DNA of 64,000 nt, from assembly GCF_000761245.1 (NCBI RefSeq), contig NZ_AWOR01000043.1:96160-160159 (forward strand), written 5' to 3'. The notes below the pieces were generated by a model. The model saw only the letters and a program-made list of their open reading frames with translations, searched no databases and was not told the DNA's origin. This DNA is from Comamonas testosteroni (GTDB lineage Bacteria > Pseudomonadota > Gammaproteobacteria > Burkholderiales > Burkholderiaceae_C). The position numbers were made by a program, and so were the translations under genes. Below, one piece after another: positions 9,216 to 17,726 of this stretch. Numbering within the stretch: position 1 is the stretch's first letter; the number at the start of each line of letters is the position of its first letter.

Positions 9216-9932
9216 TCAATCGGCAAACAGCGACTGTGTGCCTCCCCAGGCCCCGCCTTCCAGCTCCAGCATGCGCAGCTTGGTCAAAGCGCCCTGTCCG
9301 CCCGAAAACCCGCCCGGCGACCGCCCAGCGGCCAGCACCCTGTGACAGGGAACAATCGGTGCAAACGGATTGGCTCCCAGCGCCTGACCCACGGCGCGCG
9401 CCGCACCGGGCTCGCCCAGCGCTACGGCAACTTCTCCATAGGTGCTGGTCCGGCCCGGCGCCAGGGCACGTGTGAAAGCATAGACCCGGCAATGAAATGC
9501 AGGGACGGCAAATTCATCGAGTGCAACCTCCAGCAGGTCGGGCAGAACGCCGCCCGGCCCATGCGCAAAGGCCTGCCGCATATCCCCCAGCACGCCGACA
9601 GCCGCAGCCTCTGCGCCGGGCTGCGCCCAGCCCTGCTCGCTCTGCGAGTTCACGCCTGCCAGCAGACACTGCACCCCGGCCATGGCCTGCACGGCAAAGC
9701 CCGGTACAGCGGAGATGGAGGTCACTGCGCCATAGGCCGCAGGCCCGCGCTGCGGCTGCAGCGCATGGCGCTTGGACAGGCCCAGCAGCATGCGCTCCCG
9801 GGTTTCGCCCCAGCTGGCCTCGGGCAGCTGCACGGCGCAGATGGCACTGGCATTCCAGGCCAGCCCGCATGCACCGATGCGCGTGACAAACAAGGCATGA
9901 CCGGGAAAAGGCAGCGAAGCAGCGTGATTCAT
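9216..9932 (-). CDS. methylated-DNA--[protein]-cysteine S-methyltransferase (Ogt/Ada C-terminal type)
   Basis: Suicide repair enzyme that removes alkyl groups from O6-alkylguanine. The active-site motif PCHRV follows NPFAPI, preceded by the helix-turn-helix region TSTYGEVAVALGEPGAARAVGQALGANP and followed by GGFSGGQGALTKLRMLELEG. The N-terminal half (about 100 residues) is a divergent Ogt-like domain. ATG at 9932 is preferred to a GTG at 9938. Divergent from a small unknown gene; the shared spacer carries a LexA-like box and a TTGACT-17 nt-TTAACT pair in this gene's direction, so SOS control is plausible. Confidence 0.88.
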   Translation of the reverse strand: MNHAASLPFPGHALFVTRIGACGLAWNASAICAVQLPEASWGETRERMLLGLSKRHALQPQRGPAAYGAVTSISAVPGFAVQAMAGVQCLLAGVNSQSEQGWAQPGAEAAAVGVLGDMRQAFAHGPGGVLPDLLEVALDEFAVPAFHCRVYAFTRALAPGRTSTYGEVAVALGEPGAARAVGQALGANPFAPIVPCHRVLAAGRSPGGFSGGQGALTKLRMLELEGGAWGGTQSLFAD

Positions 9933-10006
9933 GCACACAGTCTACAAAACGCCGTCTTTGCCCTCATGCAAAAATTTTCAAAAGACTGGATGCAAAAACA
10001 GTTAAT

Positions 10007-10026
10007 TACTGTATATTTACACAGTC
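10007..10026. promoter_or_regulatory. LexA-type SOS box
   Basis: The sequence TACTGTATATTTACACAGTC contains the exact CTGT-N8-ACAG core and matches the Escherichia coli consensus at 17 of 20 positions by eye. It is centred in the spacer between the methyltransferase gene (minus) and a 101-codon unknown gene (plus, ATG 23 bases beyond the box). For the minus strand it falls inside the spacer of a candidate promoter TTGACT-17 nt-TTAACT (3 of 6 in the -10). Confidence 0.75.
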
Positions 10027-10048
10027 AAAACACTGTGGATATACGGAC

Positions 10049-10354
10049 ATGCAAGAAGCCCATTTCACCGTCTCTCTGTGCGACTACCCCGAGCTGCCCG
10101 AGGACAAGCGCCAGCAAGCCGAGGCGCGTTATGCCCGCGTGCTGGCCCGCCAGCTTGGCGGGGAAGAACAGGTCGGCGAAGCCCTGTCTCTGGTGCAGGG
10201 CCTGGAGGACACCCCGCCCGAAGAAATCACCGACGACGCCAAGCTCACATTCCAGCGCTGGATGAAAGCCGCCCGCGCCGCAGCTGAAGCCGCCCTGCAA
10301 GGCATTGGCGGCACCGAAAGCTGTTTCTTCGATGTGCGGCGGGTAGCCTACTGA
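10049..10354 (+). CDS. small conserved-looking unknown protein behind a LexA box
   Basis: 101-residue acidic, soluble protein that I cannot assign to a family. It begins MQEAHFTVSLCDYPELPEDKRQQAEARYARVLARQLGG, predicted mostly helical, with a helical middle (EEITDDAKLTFQRWMKAARAAAEAAL) and a C-terminal GTESCFFDVRRVAY. Codon use fits the chromosome, supporting a real gene. The ATG follows the SOS-type box closely, and its last codons overlap the 3' end of the converging acyl-CoA synthetase by 7 nt. DNA-damage induction is inference from the box only. Confidence 0.65.
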   Translation: MQEAHFTVSLCDYPELPEDKRQQAEARYARVLARQLGGEEQVGEALSLVQGLEDTPPEEITDDAKLTFQRWMKAARAAAEAALQGIGGTESCFFDVRRVAY

Positions 10355-11910
10355 GGCTTGAGCCGCTCGCGCATGGCACGGCGGTTGAGCTTGCCAACCG
10401 CCGTCTTTGCAATCTCCTGCACAAAAATCACCTGCTGTGGCTTTTTGTACGAAGCCAGCTGCGTCGCCACTTGGGCAACCAGCTCCTGCTCACTGGCTTG
10501 CGCCCCGTCCCTGAGAACAACCGCCGCAGTCACGACTTCGACCCATTTGTCGTGCGGCAGCCCTACCACCACGCATTCGCGTACGTCGGGATGTGTGAGC
10601 AAGGCATTTTCGACTTCCAGCGGATAGACGTTGTAGCCGCCCGTGATGATCATGTCGGACTTGCGATCCTTGAGATGCAGAAAACCTTGAGCATCAAGCA
10701 GCCCCATGTCTCGCGTGCGCACCCAGCCGTCGGGGGTAAAAGTGTCCTCATTGAGTTGTCGGGCGTTGTAGTAGCTGCGTGCCGCCGACGGTGCCCTGAC
10801 GGTGATCTCACCCGGCTCGCCCGGCGCCACTTCCCGCCCCTGTTCGTCCAGCAAGCGCAGCTCAACATCCAGACAGGGCTGACCGCAGGCCGACCCCATG
10901 AGCTGCGGTGTATGGTCTTCAGGCCTCAGAACCGCCAGACACAAAGGCACCTCGGTCTGCCCGTAGTACTGCCAGAAGCGGTGGGCTCCCCAATGCTCCA
11001 TGGCCTTTTGCAGCACGCTGCGCGGCATGGGTGAAGCGCCATAGATCACATACTTGAGCGCCGAGACATTGACTTTGGTGAAATCCGGGTGTTCCAGCAA
11101 CATCTGCAGCATGGTCGGCACCAGATTGATGGCGGTGATGCGCTGCGCCTGCAGCACCGCCAGAAACCGGCCCGGCTCAAAGCTCGGGAGAATGACGGTG
11201 CGCCCGCCTCGAAGCCAGAACGGCAGCACAAACACACCACTGGCGTGAATCAAGGAGGCGGCATGCAGCATGGCGTCATCCGCTGTGGCCGGCAACAGAT
11301 TGAGCAGCACATTGCGGCAGATGCTGGCAAAAGATGCCTGGGTATGCTGGGCAGCCTTCAAGGCCCCGGTGGTTCCGGAGGTGAACAGAGTCAGCACGAT
11401 GTCATCGGGCTGCACCTCGATGTCCGGCCCTTGCGCGGGATGACGGCTAGCCAGCGCACCAAGATCCACGACACCCGGCATGGCCGCACCAAGCCCCAGG
11501 CAGCAAAGCGCCGGCAGCTCTGCCTTGATTTGTGCAGCACGCTGCTCCAGACCTTGCCCAAAGATCAGGTGGATGCAGCCAGTCTCCTGCAGCATCTTTA
11601 CATGCTCAGCCAAGGACAGGCGCGCATTCAGGGGCACACGATTGAGTCCGGCCTTGGCGCAAGCGAAGTCCAGCGGCACGCTGAGCAAGCCATTGTTCAT
11701 CAGCAATGCCACGCGATCGTTTTGCTTGATTCCTTGTGAGTACAGGGCATGGGCGAGTTGGCTGCTCAGCCCGTCGACCTCGGAGAAGCTGAGGCTGTCC
11801 TCTCCAAACACAAGGGCTATGCGATCCGCATGCTGGCGTGCTCCGCGTCGTATGAGCTCGATATAGGTGGGCTGCCCGGCATGCATGCCGCCGTACTGAT
11901 AGCTGGTCAT
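10348..11910 (-). CDS. AMP-dependent acyl-CoA synthetase/ligase
   Basis: Activates a carboxylic acid with ATP and CoA (520 residues). Adenylation motifs are present in order: LFTSGTTGALKAAQHT (P-loop), YGQTEVPLCL, the D-x6-TRD region GWVRTRDMGLLD, and the hinge/lysine end DRKSDMIITGGYNVYPLEVE ... KTAVGKLNRRAMR. Start ATG at 11910 has a strong GGAGGAG site. It lies 33 bp behind the enoyl-CoA hydratase, forming a two-gene beta-oxidation-like operon divergent from a PaaX-family regulator. Substrate could be an aryl or fatty acid. Confidence 0.9.
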   Translation of the reverse strand: MTSYQYGGMHAGQPTYIELIRRGARQHADRIALVFGEDSLSFSEVDGLSSQLAHALYSQGIKQNDRVALLMNNGLLSVPLDFACAKAGLNRVPLNARLSLAEHVKMLQETGCIHLIFGQGLEQRAAQIKAELPALCCLGLGAAMPGVVDLGALASRHPAQGPDIEVQPDDIVLTLFTSGTTGALKAAQHTQASFASICRNVLLNLLPATADDAMLHAASLIHASGVFVLPFWLRGGRTVILPSFEPGRFLAVLQAQRITAINLVPTMLQMLLEHPDFTKVNVSALKYVIYGASPMPRSVLQKAMEHWGAHRFWQYYGQTEVPLCLAVLRPEDHTPQLMGSACGQPCLDVELRLLDEQGREVAPGEPGEITVRAPSAARSYYNARQLNEDTFTPDGWVRTRDMGLLDAQGFLHLKDRKSDMIITGGYNVYPLEVENALLTHPDVRECVVVGLPHDKWVEVVTAAVVLRDGAQASEQELVAQVATQLASYKKPQQVIFVQEIAKTAVGKLNRRAMRERLKPQ

Positions 11911-11943
11911 CGTGATCTCCTCCTGTTTCAGTTTCAAGCCTTG

Positions 11944-12726
11944 TCAGCGATCACCGCAAAACTGCCCATGACGTCCCTCGCCCCGGGTGAAGTGCGCAGC
12001 GCCGTCGGCTCCCTCCGCAGACACCACCGGAGCTCCTTTGCGCCCCTCGCTACGCAGGGCATCTGCCAGAGTCATGCCCCATTGCGCGTAGGCCGAAGCG
12101 CGATCGGCACGCATGCACTGCTGAGGAAATGCCGCCAGTTGTTGCGCCAGCGCCCTTGCCGCCTCCAAAGCCTGCCCGGCAGGCACAAGCCGGTTCGCCA
12201 GGCCCATGGAAAGAGCTTCTTCGGCCTTGACGGGCCGGCCGGTCAAGATCATGTCCAGCGCCCTGCCCATTCCCACCATCCGCGGCAGGCGCACCGTTCC
12301 CCCATCAATCAACGGCACCCCCCAGCGGCGGCAGAAGACTCCGAACACGCAAGACTCGTCAGCCACGCGAATATCGGCCATCAACGCCAGCTCCAGCCCT
12401 CCGGCTACCGCGTAGCCGCTGATGGCCGCAATCACCGGCTTGCTCAATTCAAGCCGTGTCGGCCCCATGGGGCCGCTTCCGCCCCCTTCGAAATCCAGCT
12501 CGTTGCTCAATCCGGGGTCGGCCACTGCCGCCAGATCGGCGCCGGCACAGAAATGCCCCCCGCTGCCGGTCAGCACTGCAACACGCAGTGCTTCATCGCG
12601 CTCAAAGCGCAAAAAGGCATCGCGCAGCTCCTCGGCCATGGGCCGGTGAACAGCGTTTCGCTTGTCGGGCCGATTCATGGTGATGGTGCAGACCGGACCA
12701 TTGATTTCGAATTGCACAAACCGCAT
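11944..12726 (-). CDS. enoyl-CoA hydratase/isomerase (crotonase) family protein
   Basis: Crotonase-fold enzyme, 260 residues, hydrating or isomerising enoyl-CoA. MRFVQFEINGPVCTITMNRPDKRNAVHRPMAEEL is the classical N-terminus, followed by the oxyanion-hole segment GSGGHFCAGADLAAV and AAISGYAVAGGLELALMADIRVA with FGVFCRRWGVPLIDGGTVRLPRMVG. An acidic residue appears at the first catalytic Glu region only ambiguously, so the exact reaction is open. Clear GGAG upstream of ATG 12726. First gene of the operon facing the PaaX-type regulator. Confidence 0.9.
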   Translation of the reverse strand: MRFVQFEINGPVCTITMNRPDKRNAVHRPMAEELRDAFLRFERDEALRVAVLTGSGGHFCAGADLAAVADPGLSNELDFEGGGSGPMGPTRLELSKPVIAAISGYAVAGGLELALMADIRVADESCVFGVFCRRWGVPLIDGGTVRLPRMVGMGRALDMILTGRPVKAEEALSMGLANRLVPAGQALEAARALAQQLAAFPQQCMRADRASAYAQWGMTLADALRSEGRKGAPVVSAEGADGAAHFTRGEGRHGQFCGDR

Positions 12727-12784
12727 GAGCTGTCTCCTTTTGTCTTGACGCTCATGCTAGTAAAGCTTTCAATATTTCTCCATC

Positions 12785-13651
12785 ATGGACAAATCATGTA
12801 ATGTTCTACCAAGACGCCCTTCTGCTACGGACTTGATACTGGACCTGCTGGTGGCACGCGCCATTCCGCTCTCCGCCATTGCCATCACCCAGGCTGCAGC
12901 CTTGTTCGGCATTGGGGAAAATGCGGTCCGCGTCTGCCTGAGTCGCCTGATATCGGCCGGCAAAGTGGAAAGACCCGAGCGCGGTATGTATCTGGCCCGG
13001 CTCCAGCCCTCCCATCTCGCCCATATCGTGGACAACTGGCACCGACGTGAGCAGTTGCGTCAGCCCTGGCATGGGCAATGGCTTGCGCTACAGGACGCAT
13101 CCGCCTCCAAAGCGGACAAATCCCTATGGCGCCGTCATCAGCGCGCGCTGGGGTTGCGCGGCTTTGCAACGCTTGGTCCTCAGCTGCATATACGCCCTGA
13201 CAATCTGCGCATTCCGTTCACCGAGTTCCAGGCCGAGCTGGAATCACTGGGCATTGCGTCAGGCAGTTGTCTGATGCAGATTCATCGGTTTGACACACTG
13301 CACGAGGCCCAGGCACGCAAGCTCTGGAACACCCAGGCACTGGAGGCAGCCCACAAGCACTGGATCAGCGTGATTCTCAGCAGCCACCAGAGACTGGACG
13401 GCATGCCGCTGCCAAGCGCCGTGCGTGAATCGCTGCTGCTGGGGCGCTCGGCCATAGCCCACCTGCTGCGGGACCCCTTGCTGCCGGAAGAGCTCATGCC
13501 ATCAAACTCCAGACTGAGTCTGGAACAAGAGCTGAGAAGCTACCAGCAACGTGCCATTGAGCTCTGGAGCGCATGGCTCGATCAGAAAGGGGAACAGACC
13601 CTGTCCAGGGCCGACATTCACAATGCCATCCTTCAATCCAGCCAGAATTGA
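12785..13651 (+). CDS. PaaX-family transcriptional regulator
   Basis: Likely repressor responding to an aryl- or acyl-CoA. The 288-residue protein has an N-terminal winged HTH (AITQAAALFGIGENAVRVCLSRLISAGKVERPERGMYLA) typical of PaaX, a central cold-shock/transposase-like linker (WHGQWLALQD ... RRHQRALGLRGFATLGPQLHIRPDNL) and a C-terminal PaaX domain. It is divergent from the enoyl-CoA hydratase/acyl-CoA synthetase operon with only 58 bp between the two starts, so that operon is the natural target. Confidence 0.82.
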   Translation: MDKSCNVLPRRPSATDLILDLLVARAIPLSAIAITQAAALFGIGENAVRVCLSRLISAGKVERPERGMYLARLQPSHLAHIVDNWHRREQLRQPWHGQWLALQDASASKADKSLWRRHQRALGLRGFATLGPQLHIRPDNLRIPFTEFQAELESLGIASGSCLMQIHRFDTLHEAQARKLWNTQALEAAHKHWISVILSSHQRLDGMPLPSAVRESLLLGRSAIAHLLRDPLLPEELMPSNSRLSLEQELRSYQQRAIELWSAWLDQKGEQTLSRADIHNAILQSSQN

Positions 13652-13755
13652 TAGCAAGCCGCGCAAAGACGCTGCTAACTGCATACACTGGCGCCCTTTT
13701 CATCACCAATTCGCGATGCCCTGCCTCGGTTGCAGGGCTAGTTCTGCGCTCCCCC

Positions 13756-14712
13756 ATGCAAGCCCTGCTCGACGCCATTGCCCAGATGCCTTTTCCTACC
13801 GATGCCCAGCGCATCTTTCATGGCCGCGGCGGGCGGTATCCGGGCTGCGAGCAGATCTCGCTGGATGCGTTTGCACCCGTCATCGTGCTGACCAGCTTTG
13901 CCCCCATGGAGCAAGCCCAGCTGAGCCAGATCGGCCAGGCGCTGGAGCAGCGCTGGCAGCAGATCGCCCCGGCCGGGCTGCCTCTGACCTGGGCCTTCCA
14001 GAGCCGCGAAAGCGGCGGCAAGGTCGAAACCCGCATCATGGCCGGCGAGCTGCCCGAGCCGCATGTGGTGACCGAGAACGGTGCCCGCTATCTGATCCAT
14101 ATCGCACGCGGGCAGAACCACGGCCTGTTCCTGGACATGGCTGCCGGCCGTGACTGGGTGCGCCGGCAGGTACTGGCCCATGAGCGGCCCGCGCGCATGA
14201 AAGTGCTCAATCTGTTTGCCTATACCTGCGCGTTCTCGGTCGTGGCCAAGCTGGCCGGCGCGGGCCAGGTTCTCAATATGGACATGAGCAAGGGCGCTCT
14301 GGCCACGGGTCAGCACAACCATCAGCTCAACGGCGTCAAGGCCGGTGCCAGCTTCGCCGCCCACGATATTTTCAGCAGCTGGGGCAAGATCAACCGCAGC
14401 GGACCGTACGACCTGATCGTCGTGGACCCTCCCAGCTACCAGAAAGGCAGCTTCATCGCCACCAAGGACTATGCGCGCCTGATGCGCCGCCTGCCCGATC
14501 TGCTGGTGCCGGGCGGCCAGGTCCTGCTGTGCCTGAACGCACCCGAACTCGGCACCGACTTTCTGCGCGAGCAGATGGCGGAAATCGCCCCCGAGCTGGA
14601 GTTCGTGGAACGACTGGCCAACCCGGCCGTATTTGCCGATGTGGACGAGGAGCGCAGCCTCAAGGTCATGGTCTATCGCGCACCTGCGCTGACAGAGGCC
14701 CAGCAGCCATGA
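13756..14712 (+). CDS. class I SAM-dependent methyltransferase (RlmI/RlmK-like)
   Basis: Predicted RNA-type methyltransferase of 318 residues. SAM-binding motifs: GLFLDMAAGRDWVRRQ and VLNLFAYTCAFSVVAKLAGAGQVLNMDMS, then the catalytic-type VVDPPSYQKGSF. This arrangement resembles the C-terminal domain of 23S rRNA m5C methyltransferase RlmI, without the N-terminal PUA domain. I chose ATG 13756 (MQALLDAIAQMPF); the open frame upstream to 13573 overlaps the regulator gene. The stop overlaps the next ATG (ATGA), so it is coupled to the esterase gene. Confidence 0.8.
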   Translation: MQALLDAIAQMPFPTDAQRIFHGRGGRYPGCEQISLDAFAPVIVLTSFAPMEQAQLSQIGQALEQRWQQIAPAGLPLTWAFQSRESGGKVETRIMAGELPEPHVVTENGARYLIHIARGQNHGLFLDMAAGRDWVRRQVLAHERPARMKVLNLFAYTCAFSVVAKLAGAGQVLNMDMSKGALATGQHNHQLNGVKAGASFAAHDIFSSWGKINRSGPYDLIVVDPPSYQKGSFIATKDYARLMRRLPDLLVPGGQVLLCLNAPELGTDFLREQMAEIAPELEFVERLANPAVFADVDEERSLKVMVYRAPALTEAQQP

Positions 14713-15710
14713 GCGAGGGCACGGATCAGGGCCGCAGCCTGCCTCTGCAACCCGTGGACCCGGCTCTGGCAGCCACGCTGAAGCGCTTTGCCCGGCTCGA
14801 TGCAGAAACGCCGACCCCACAGCTCGACTATGTGCAGCGCCGGCGCCTGCTCAGCGAGCTGCAGGCCGGGCTGATTCGCTCGGCCCTGCCCGGCATTTCC
14901 AGGGCCGAGCATTTTGTGGCTGCCGAGGGCCGCGAGATCTGCGTGCGCAGCTATCGCCGACAAGGCGCGGGCAGCGGCCGGACGCTGGTCTGGCTGCATG
15001 GTGGCGGCTGGATGGTGGGCGATCTCAACACCCATGACGACCTGTGCGAGCATCTGGCCCAGTTCACCGGCCATGTGGTGCTGTCCGTGCATTACCGTCG
15101 CACGCCGGAGAGCCGCTTTCCCGCGCCGCTGGACGATGTGATGGCCGTGCTGAAATGGCTGAGCGATATGCGTGGGCTGCTGCCTTTTGCGGCTGAGCAG
15201 GTCCTGCTCGGAGGCGATAGCGCTGGCGCCCATCTGGCACTGTCAGCGGCCGTGCGCCAGATTCAGCAACCCACCGATGCCTCCCGCATCGCAGGCCTGC
15301 TGCTTCTCTACCCACCGCTGCAGCCCGATCAGGACAACGAGAGCATGCGCTGTTTTGCCACAGGCTTCGGGCTCATGCCCGCCGCCATGCAGCGCTACTG
15401 GCAGGAGCTAGGGCAGCCTGACGGCCAGGCCGCGCAATGGCTGACGCCGGGCCGCTGCAGCGCAGCCATCGCCCATCTGCCGCCCACGCTTTTGATGACG
15501 GCCAGCCACGATATTCTGCGCGACGAGGCCGAAACCTTTGCCAACGCGGCCCAGGCACTGGGCGCACCGCTGCAGCTTTTGCGCGCCCCAGCCATGGTTC
15601 ACGGCTTTGCGCGCATGCTGGCTGCCAGCCCGGCGGCGCGCCAGCAGGTCGAGCTTGCCTGCTCGACCTGGGCGGAACTAATAGGCCGCCAACGCCCTCA
15701 GAGCAAATGA
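14709..15710 (+). CDS. alpha/beta hydrolase, hormone-sensitive-lipase (HSL) family
   Basis: Carboxylesterase-type hydrolase of 333 residues. The oxyanion-hole motif HGGGW is in TLVWLHGGGWMVGDL, the nucleophile elbow GDSAG in LLGGDSAGAHLALSAA, an aspartate in SHDILRDEAE and a histidine in MVHGFARM complete the triad. Starts at the ATG overlapping the methyltransferase stop. No signal peptide, so cytosolic. Substrate unknown. Confidence 0.88.
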   Translation: MSEGTDQGRSLPLQPVDPALAATLKRFARLDAETPTPQLDYVQRRRLLSELQAGLIRSALPGISRAEHFVAAEGREICVRSYRRQGAGSGRTLVWLHGGGWMVGDLNTHDDLCEHLAQFTGHVVLSVHYRRTPESRFPAPLDDVMAVLKWLSDMRGLLPFAAEQVLLGGDSAGAHLALSAAVRQIQQPTDASRIAGLLLLYPPLQPDQDNESMRCFATGFGLMPAAMQRYWQELGQPDGQAAQWLTPGRCSAAIAHLPPTLLMTASHDILRDEAETFANAAQALGAPLQLLRAPAMVHGFARMLAASPAARQQVELACSTWAELIGRQRPQSK

Positions 15711-15852
15711 GCTTTGCTCTGCAGACGGGTAGCGGCATGGCCCTGCAGGTGTACGCTGCACGGCGCGGGGCGCCGCCCCGCCCCTTTCAAACACAAGAGC
15801 TGCGACGCTGATGCATCAGCATCCGGCGCTCGCCGCCATATCTTTCATAGTC

Positions 15853-16326
15853 ATGAGCCCAACTTCCGGTACCCCACAACAACTGATGCGCCTGGCCGTG
15901 GACCTGGCCCATGCCAACCGCGTCAACGGCGGCCGTCCGTTCGGCGCCGTGCTCGCCAAGGGCGCCGAAGTCATTGCCACCGGCGTCAACAACATCATTG
16001 CCAGCCACGACCCCAGCACCCATGCCGAAATGCAGGCCATACGCGCGGGCACGCAAAAACGCGCCAACCCCAGCCTGGCGGGCCTGTCCATCTATGCCAG
16101 CGGCCACCCCTGCCCCATGTGCCTGGCGGCCCTGGTCATGAATGGTGCCGAGCAGGTGTTCTTCGCCTTCGACAACCAGGACGCCGCGCCCTATGGCCTG
16201 TCCAGCGAGGGCACGTACCAGCGCCTGCGCCTGTCGCTGACGCCGCCGCCGCTGCCCATTACCCGCATCGACACCGGCATCCGCGCAGCCCAGCTCTATG
16301 GGGATGAGGCCTGGCCCGCCGCCTGA
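15853..16326 (+). CDS. nucleoside/nucleobase deaminase (CDA fold, guanine deaminase-like)
   Basis: Zinc-dependent deaminase, 157 residues. Zinc ligands are evident: THAEMQAIRAG (H-A-E) and GHPCPMCLAALVMNGAEQVFFAF (PCxxC). The C-terminal section with YGLSSEGTYQRL differs from TadA tRNA deaminases and resembles GuaD-like proteins; it probably acts on free bases or nucleosides. The ATG at 15853 (MSPTSGTPQQL) is favoured over one at 15811. Confidence 0.82.
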   Translation: MSPTSGTPQQLMRLAVDLAHANRVNGGRPFGAVLAKGAEVIATGVNNIIASHDPSTHAEMQAIRAGTQKRANPSLAGLSIYASGHPCPMCLAALVMNGAEQVFFAFDNQDAAPYGLSSEGTYQRLRLSLTPPPLPITRIDTGIRAAQLYGDEAWPAA

Positions 16327-16422
16327 TCCTCGTTGCCGCCAAAACCATAACAACAAACCGGGCTGCCCAGGACGAGCGGCGCGCACACCGGCGCACCGCA
16401 GCGCAGCCAGCCCCCGAGCTTC

Positions 16423-17655
16423 ATGACATCGACATCTTCCCGAACGCACCGCGTGCCGCCATTGTTGTGGCTGGCCGTGGTGATACTGGTCACCATCAAT
16501 CTGCGTCCTTTTCTGACGGCTCCAGGCCCCTTGGCCCCGACCATACAGCAGGCCACAGGTATGGATTTGCGCAGCTTTTCCTGGCTCACGCTGCTGCCCA
16601 TGGCGCTGATGGGCATTGGCGGCTGGCTGGCTCCCACGGCCCTGCGCCGCTGGGGCGCGCGCGCTGCCATCTGCGCCTCGCTGCTGCTGATTGCGCTGGG
16701 CTGCGCCCTGCGCCTCGCGCCTGCAGGAGCTGCGACCGGCAGTCTGCTGATCGTCACGGCCGGCCTGTGCGGCGCGGGCGTGGCGCTGGCGCAAAGCATT
16801 CTGCCGGGACTCATCAAGCGCCAGTCGCCCCACAATGTGGCGCCCATGATGGGCCTGTACTCGGCCGCACTCATGGGCGGCGGCGCGCTCAGCGCCCAGC
16901 TCTCGCCCGTGGCCATGCAGCTGGGTCTGGGCTGGCAGGCTTCGCTGGCCATCTGGGCCATTCCCGTGCTGCTGGCATTGCCGCTGGCCTGGCATGCGCT
17001 GACCCTGATGCGCGAGCCCGTTGCCCCCGGGCCCTCCATGCCCCAGGTAGCGGCCGACAACGACACCGGCTGGCTGCTGCGCCGCAGCCGCACCTGGCTG
17101 CTGCTGATCAGCTTTGGCTTGATGAACGGCGGCTATGGCTCCACCGTCGCCTGGCTCGCTCCGTTCTATCAAACCCATGGCTGGACGGCCACGCAAAGCG
17201 GCTCGCTGCTGGCCATTCTGTCGATTGCGCAGGCTGCATCGGCGCTGGCCATGCCCGCTCTCGCGCGCCGCAGCCTGGACCGTCGCTGCTGGCTCATGCT
17301 GGCCCTGCTGCTGCAGATCATCGGCTTTGCCGGCCTCGGACTCTGGCCCGACGCCATGCCCACTCTCAATGCCATCGTGCTGGGTCTGGGTCTGGGCGGC
17401 TGTTTTTCGCTCTTCATGCTGGTGGCGCTGGACCATCTGCCTTCACCCATGCAGGCCGGCGCGCTGAACTCGCTGATGCAGGGCGGCGGCTTCATCCTTG
17501 CAGCCCTGGCCCCTCTGATCATGGCGCAACTGCACCAGATCAGCGGCAGCTGGATGACGGGCTGGCTTTATCAGGCCGGCGTGGCCGCACTGGTCTGCCT
17601 GCTGGTGACACGCTTCAACCCCCAGGGCTATCCGCAAGCCATGCAGCGGCCTTGA
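16423..17655 (+). CDS. MFS transporter, CynX/NimT (cyanate permease) family
   Basis: Twelve-helix permease of 410 residues. The start LLWLAVVILVTINLRPFLTAPGPLAPTIQQATGM with the NLRP element and WLTLLPMALMGIGGWLAP are typical of the CynX/NimT group, as are GYGSTVAWLAPFY and the late GLGLGGCFSLFMLVALDH. No cyanase gene is adjacent; it follows a deaminase, so nucleobase or nitrogen-compound transport is possible but unproven. Closed by a strong terminator. Confidence 0.83.
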   Translation: MTSTSSRTHRVPPLLWLAVVILVTINLRPFLTAPGPLAPTIQQATGMDLRSFSWLTLLPMALMGIGGWLAPTALRRWGARAAICASLLLIALGCALRLAPAGAATGSLLIVTAGLCGAGVALAQSILPGLIKRQSPHNVAPMMGLYSAALMGGGALSAQLSPVAMQLGLGWQASLAIWAIPVLLALPLAWHALTLMREPVAPGPSMPQVAADNDTGWLLRRSRTWLLLISFGLMNGGYGSTVAWLAPFYQTHGWTATQSGSLLAILSIAQAASALAMPALARRSLDRRCWLMLALLLQIIGFAGLGLWPDAMPTLNAIVLGLGLGGCFSLFMLVALDHLPSPMQAGALNSLMQGGGFILAALAPLIMAQLHQISGSWMTGWLYQAGVAALVCLLVTRFNPQGYPQAMQRP

Positions 17656-17673
17656 GCACGACATTGCCAAAAC

Positions 17674-17708
17674 ACAAAAGGGCCTGGAAACTTCCAGGCC
17701 CTTTTTCC
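17674..17708. terminator. intrinsic terminator, bidirectional
   Basis: Hairpin GGGCCTGG-AAACTT-CCAGGCCC followed by TTTTT on the plus strand and preceded by AAAA, between the converging CynX-type and HD-Pnk genes. Confidence 0.85.
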
Positions 17709-17726
17709 TTTTCATGTTTGCGCGGA

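Noticed and set aside
15787..17436. 549-codon minus-strand frame over the deaminase and CynX genes
   Set aside because: Gln/Ala/His-rich composition and opposite two convincing genes.
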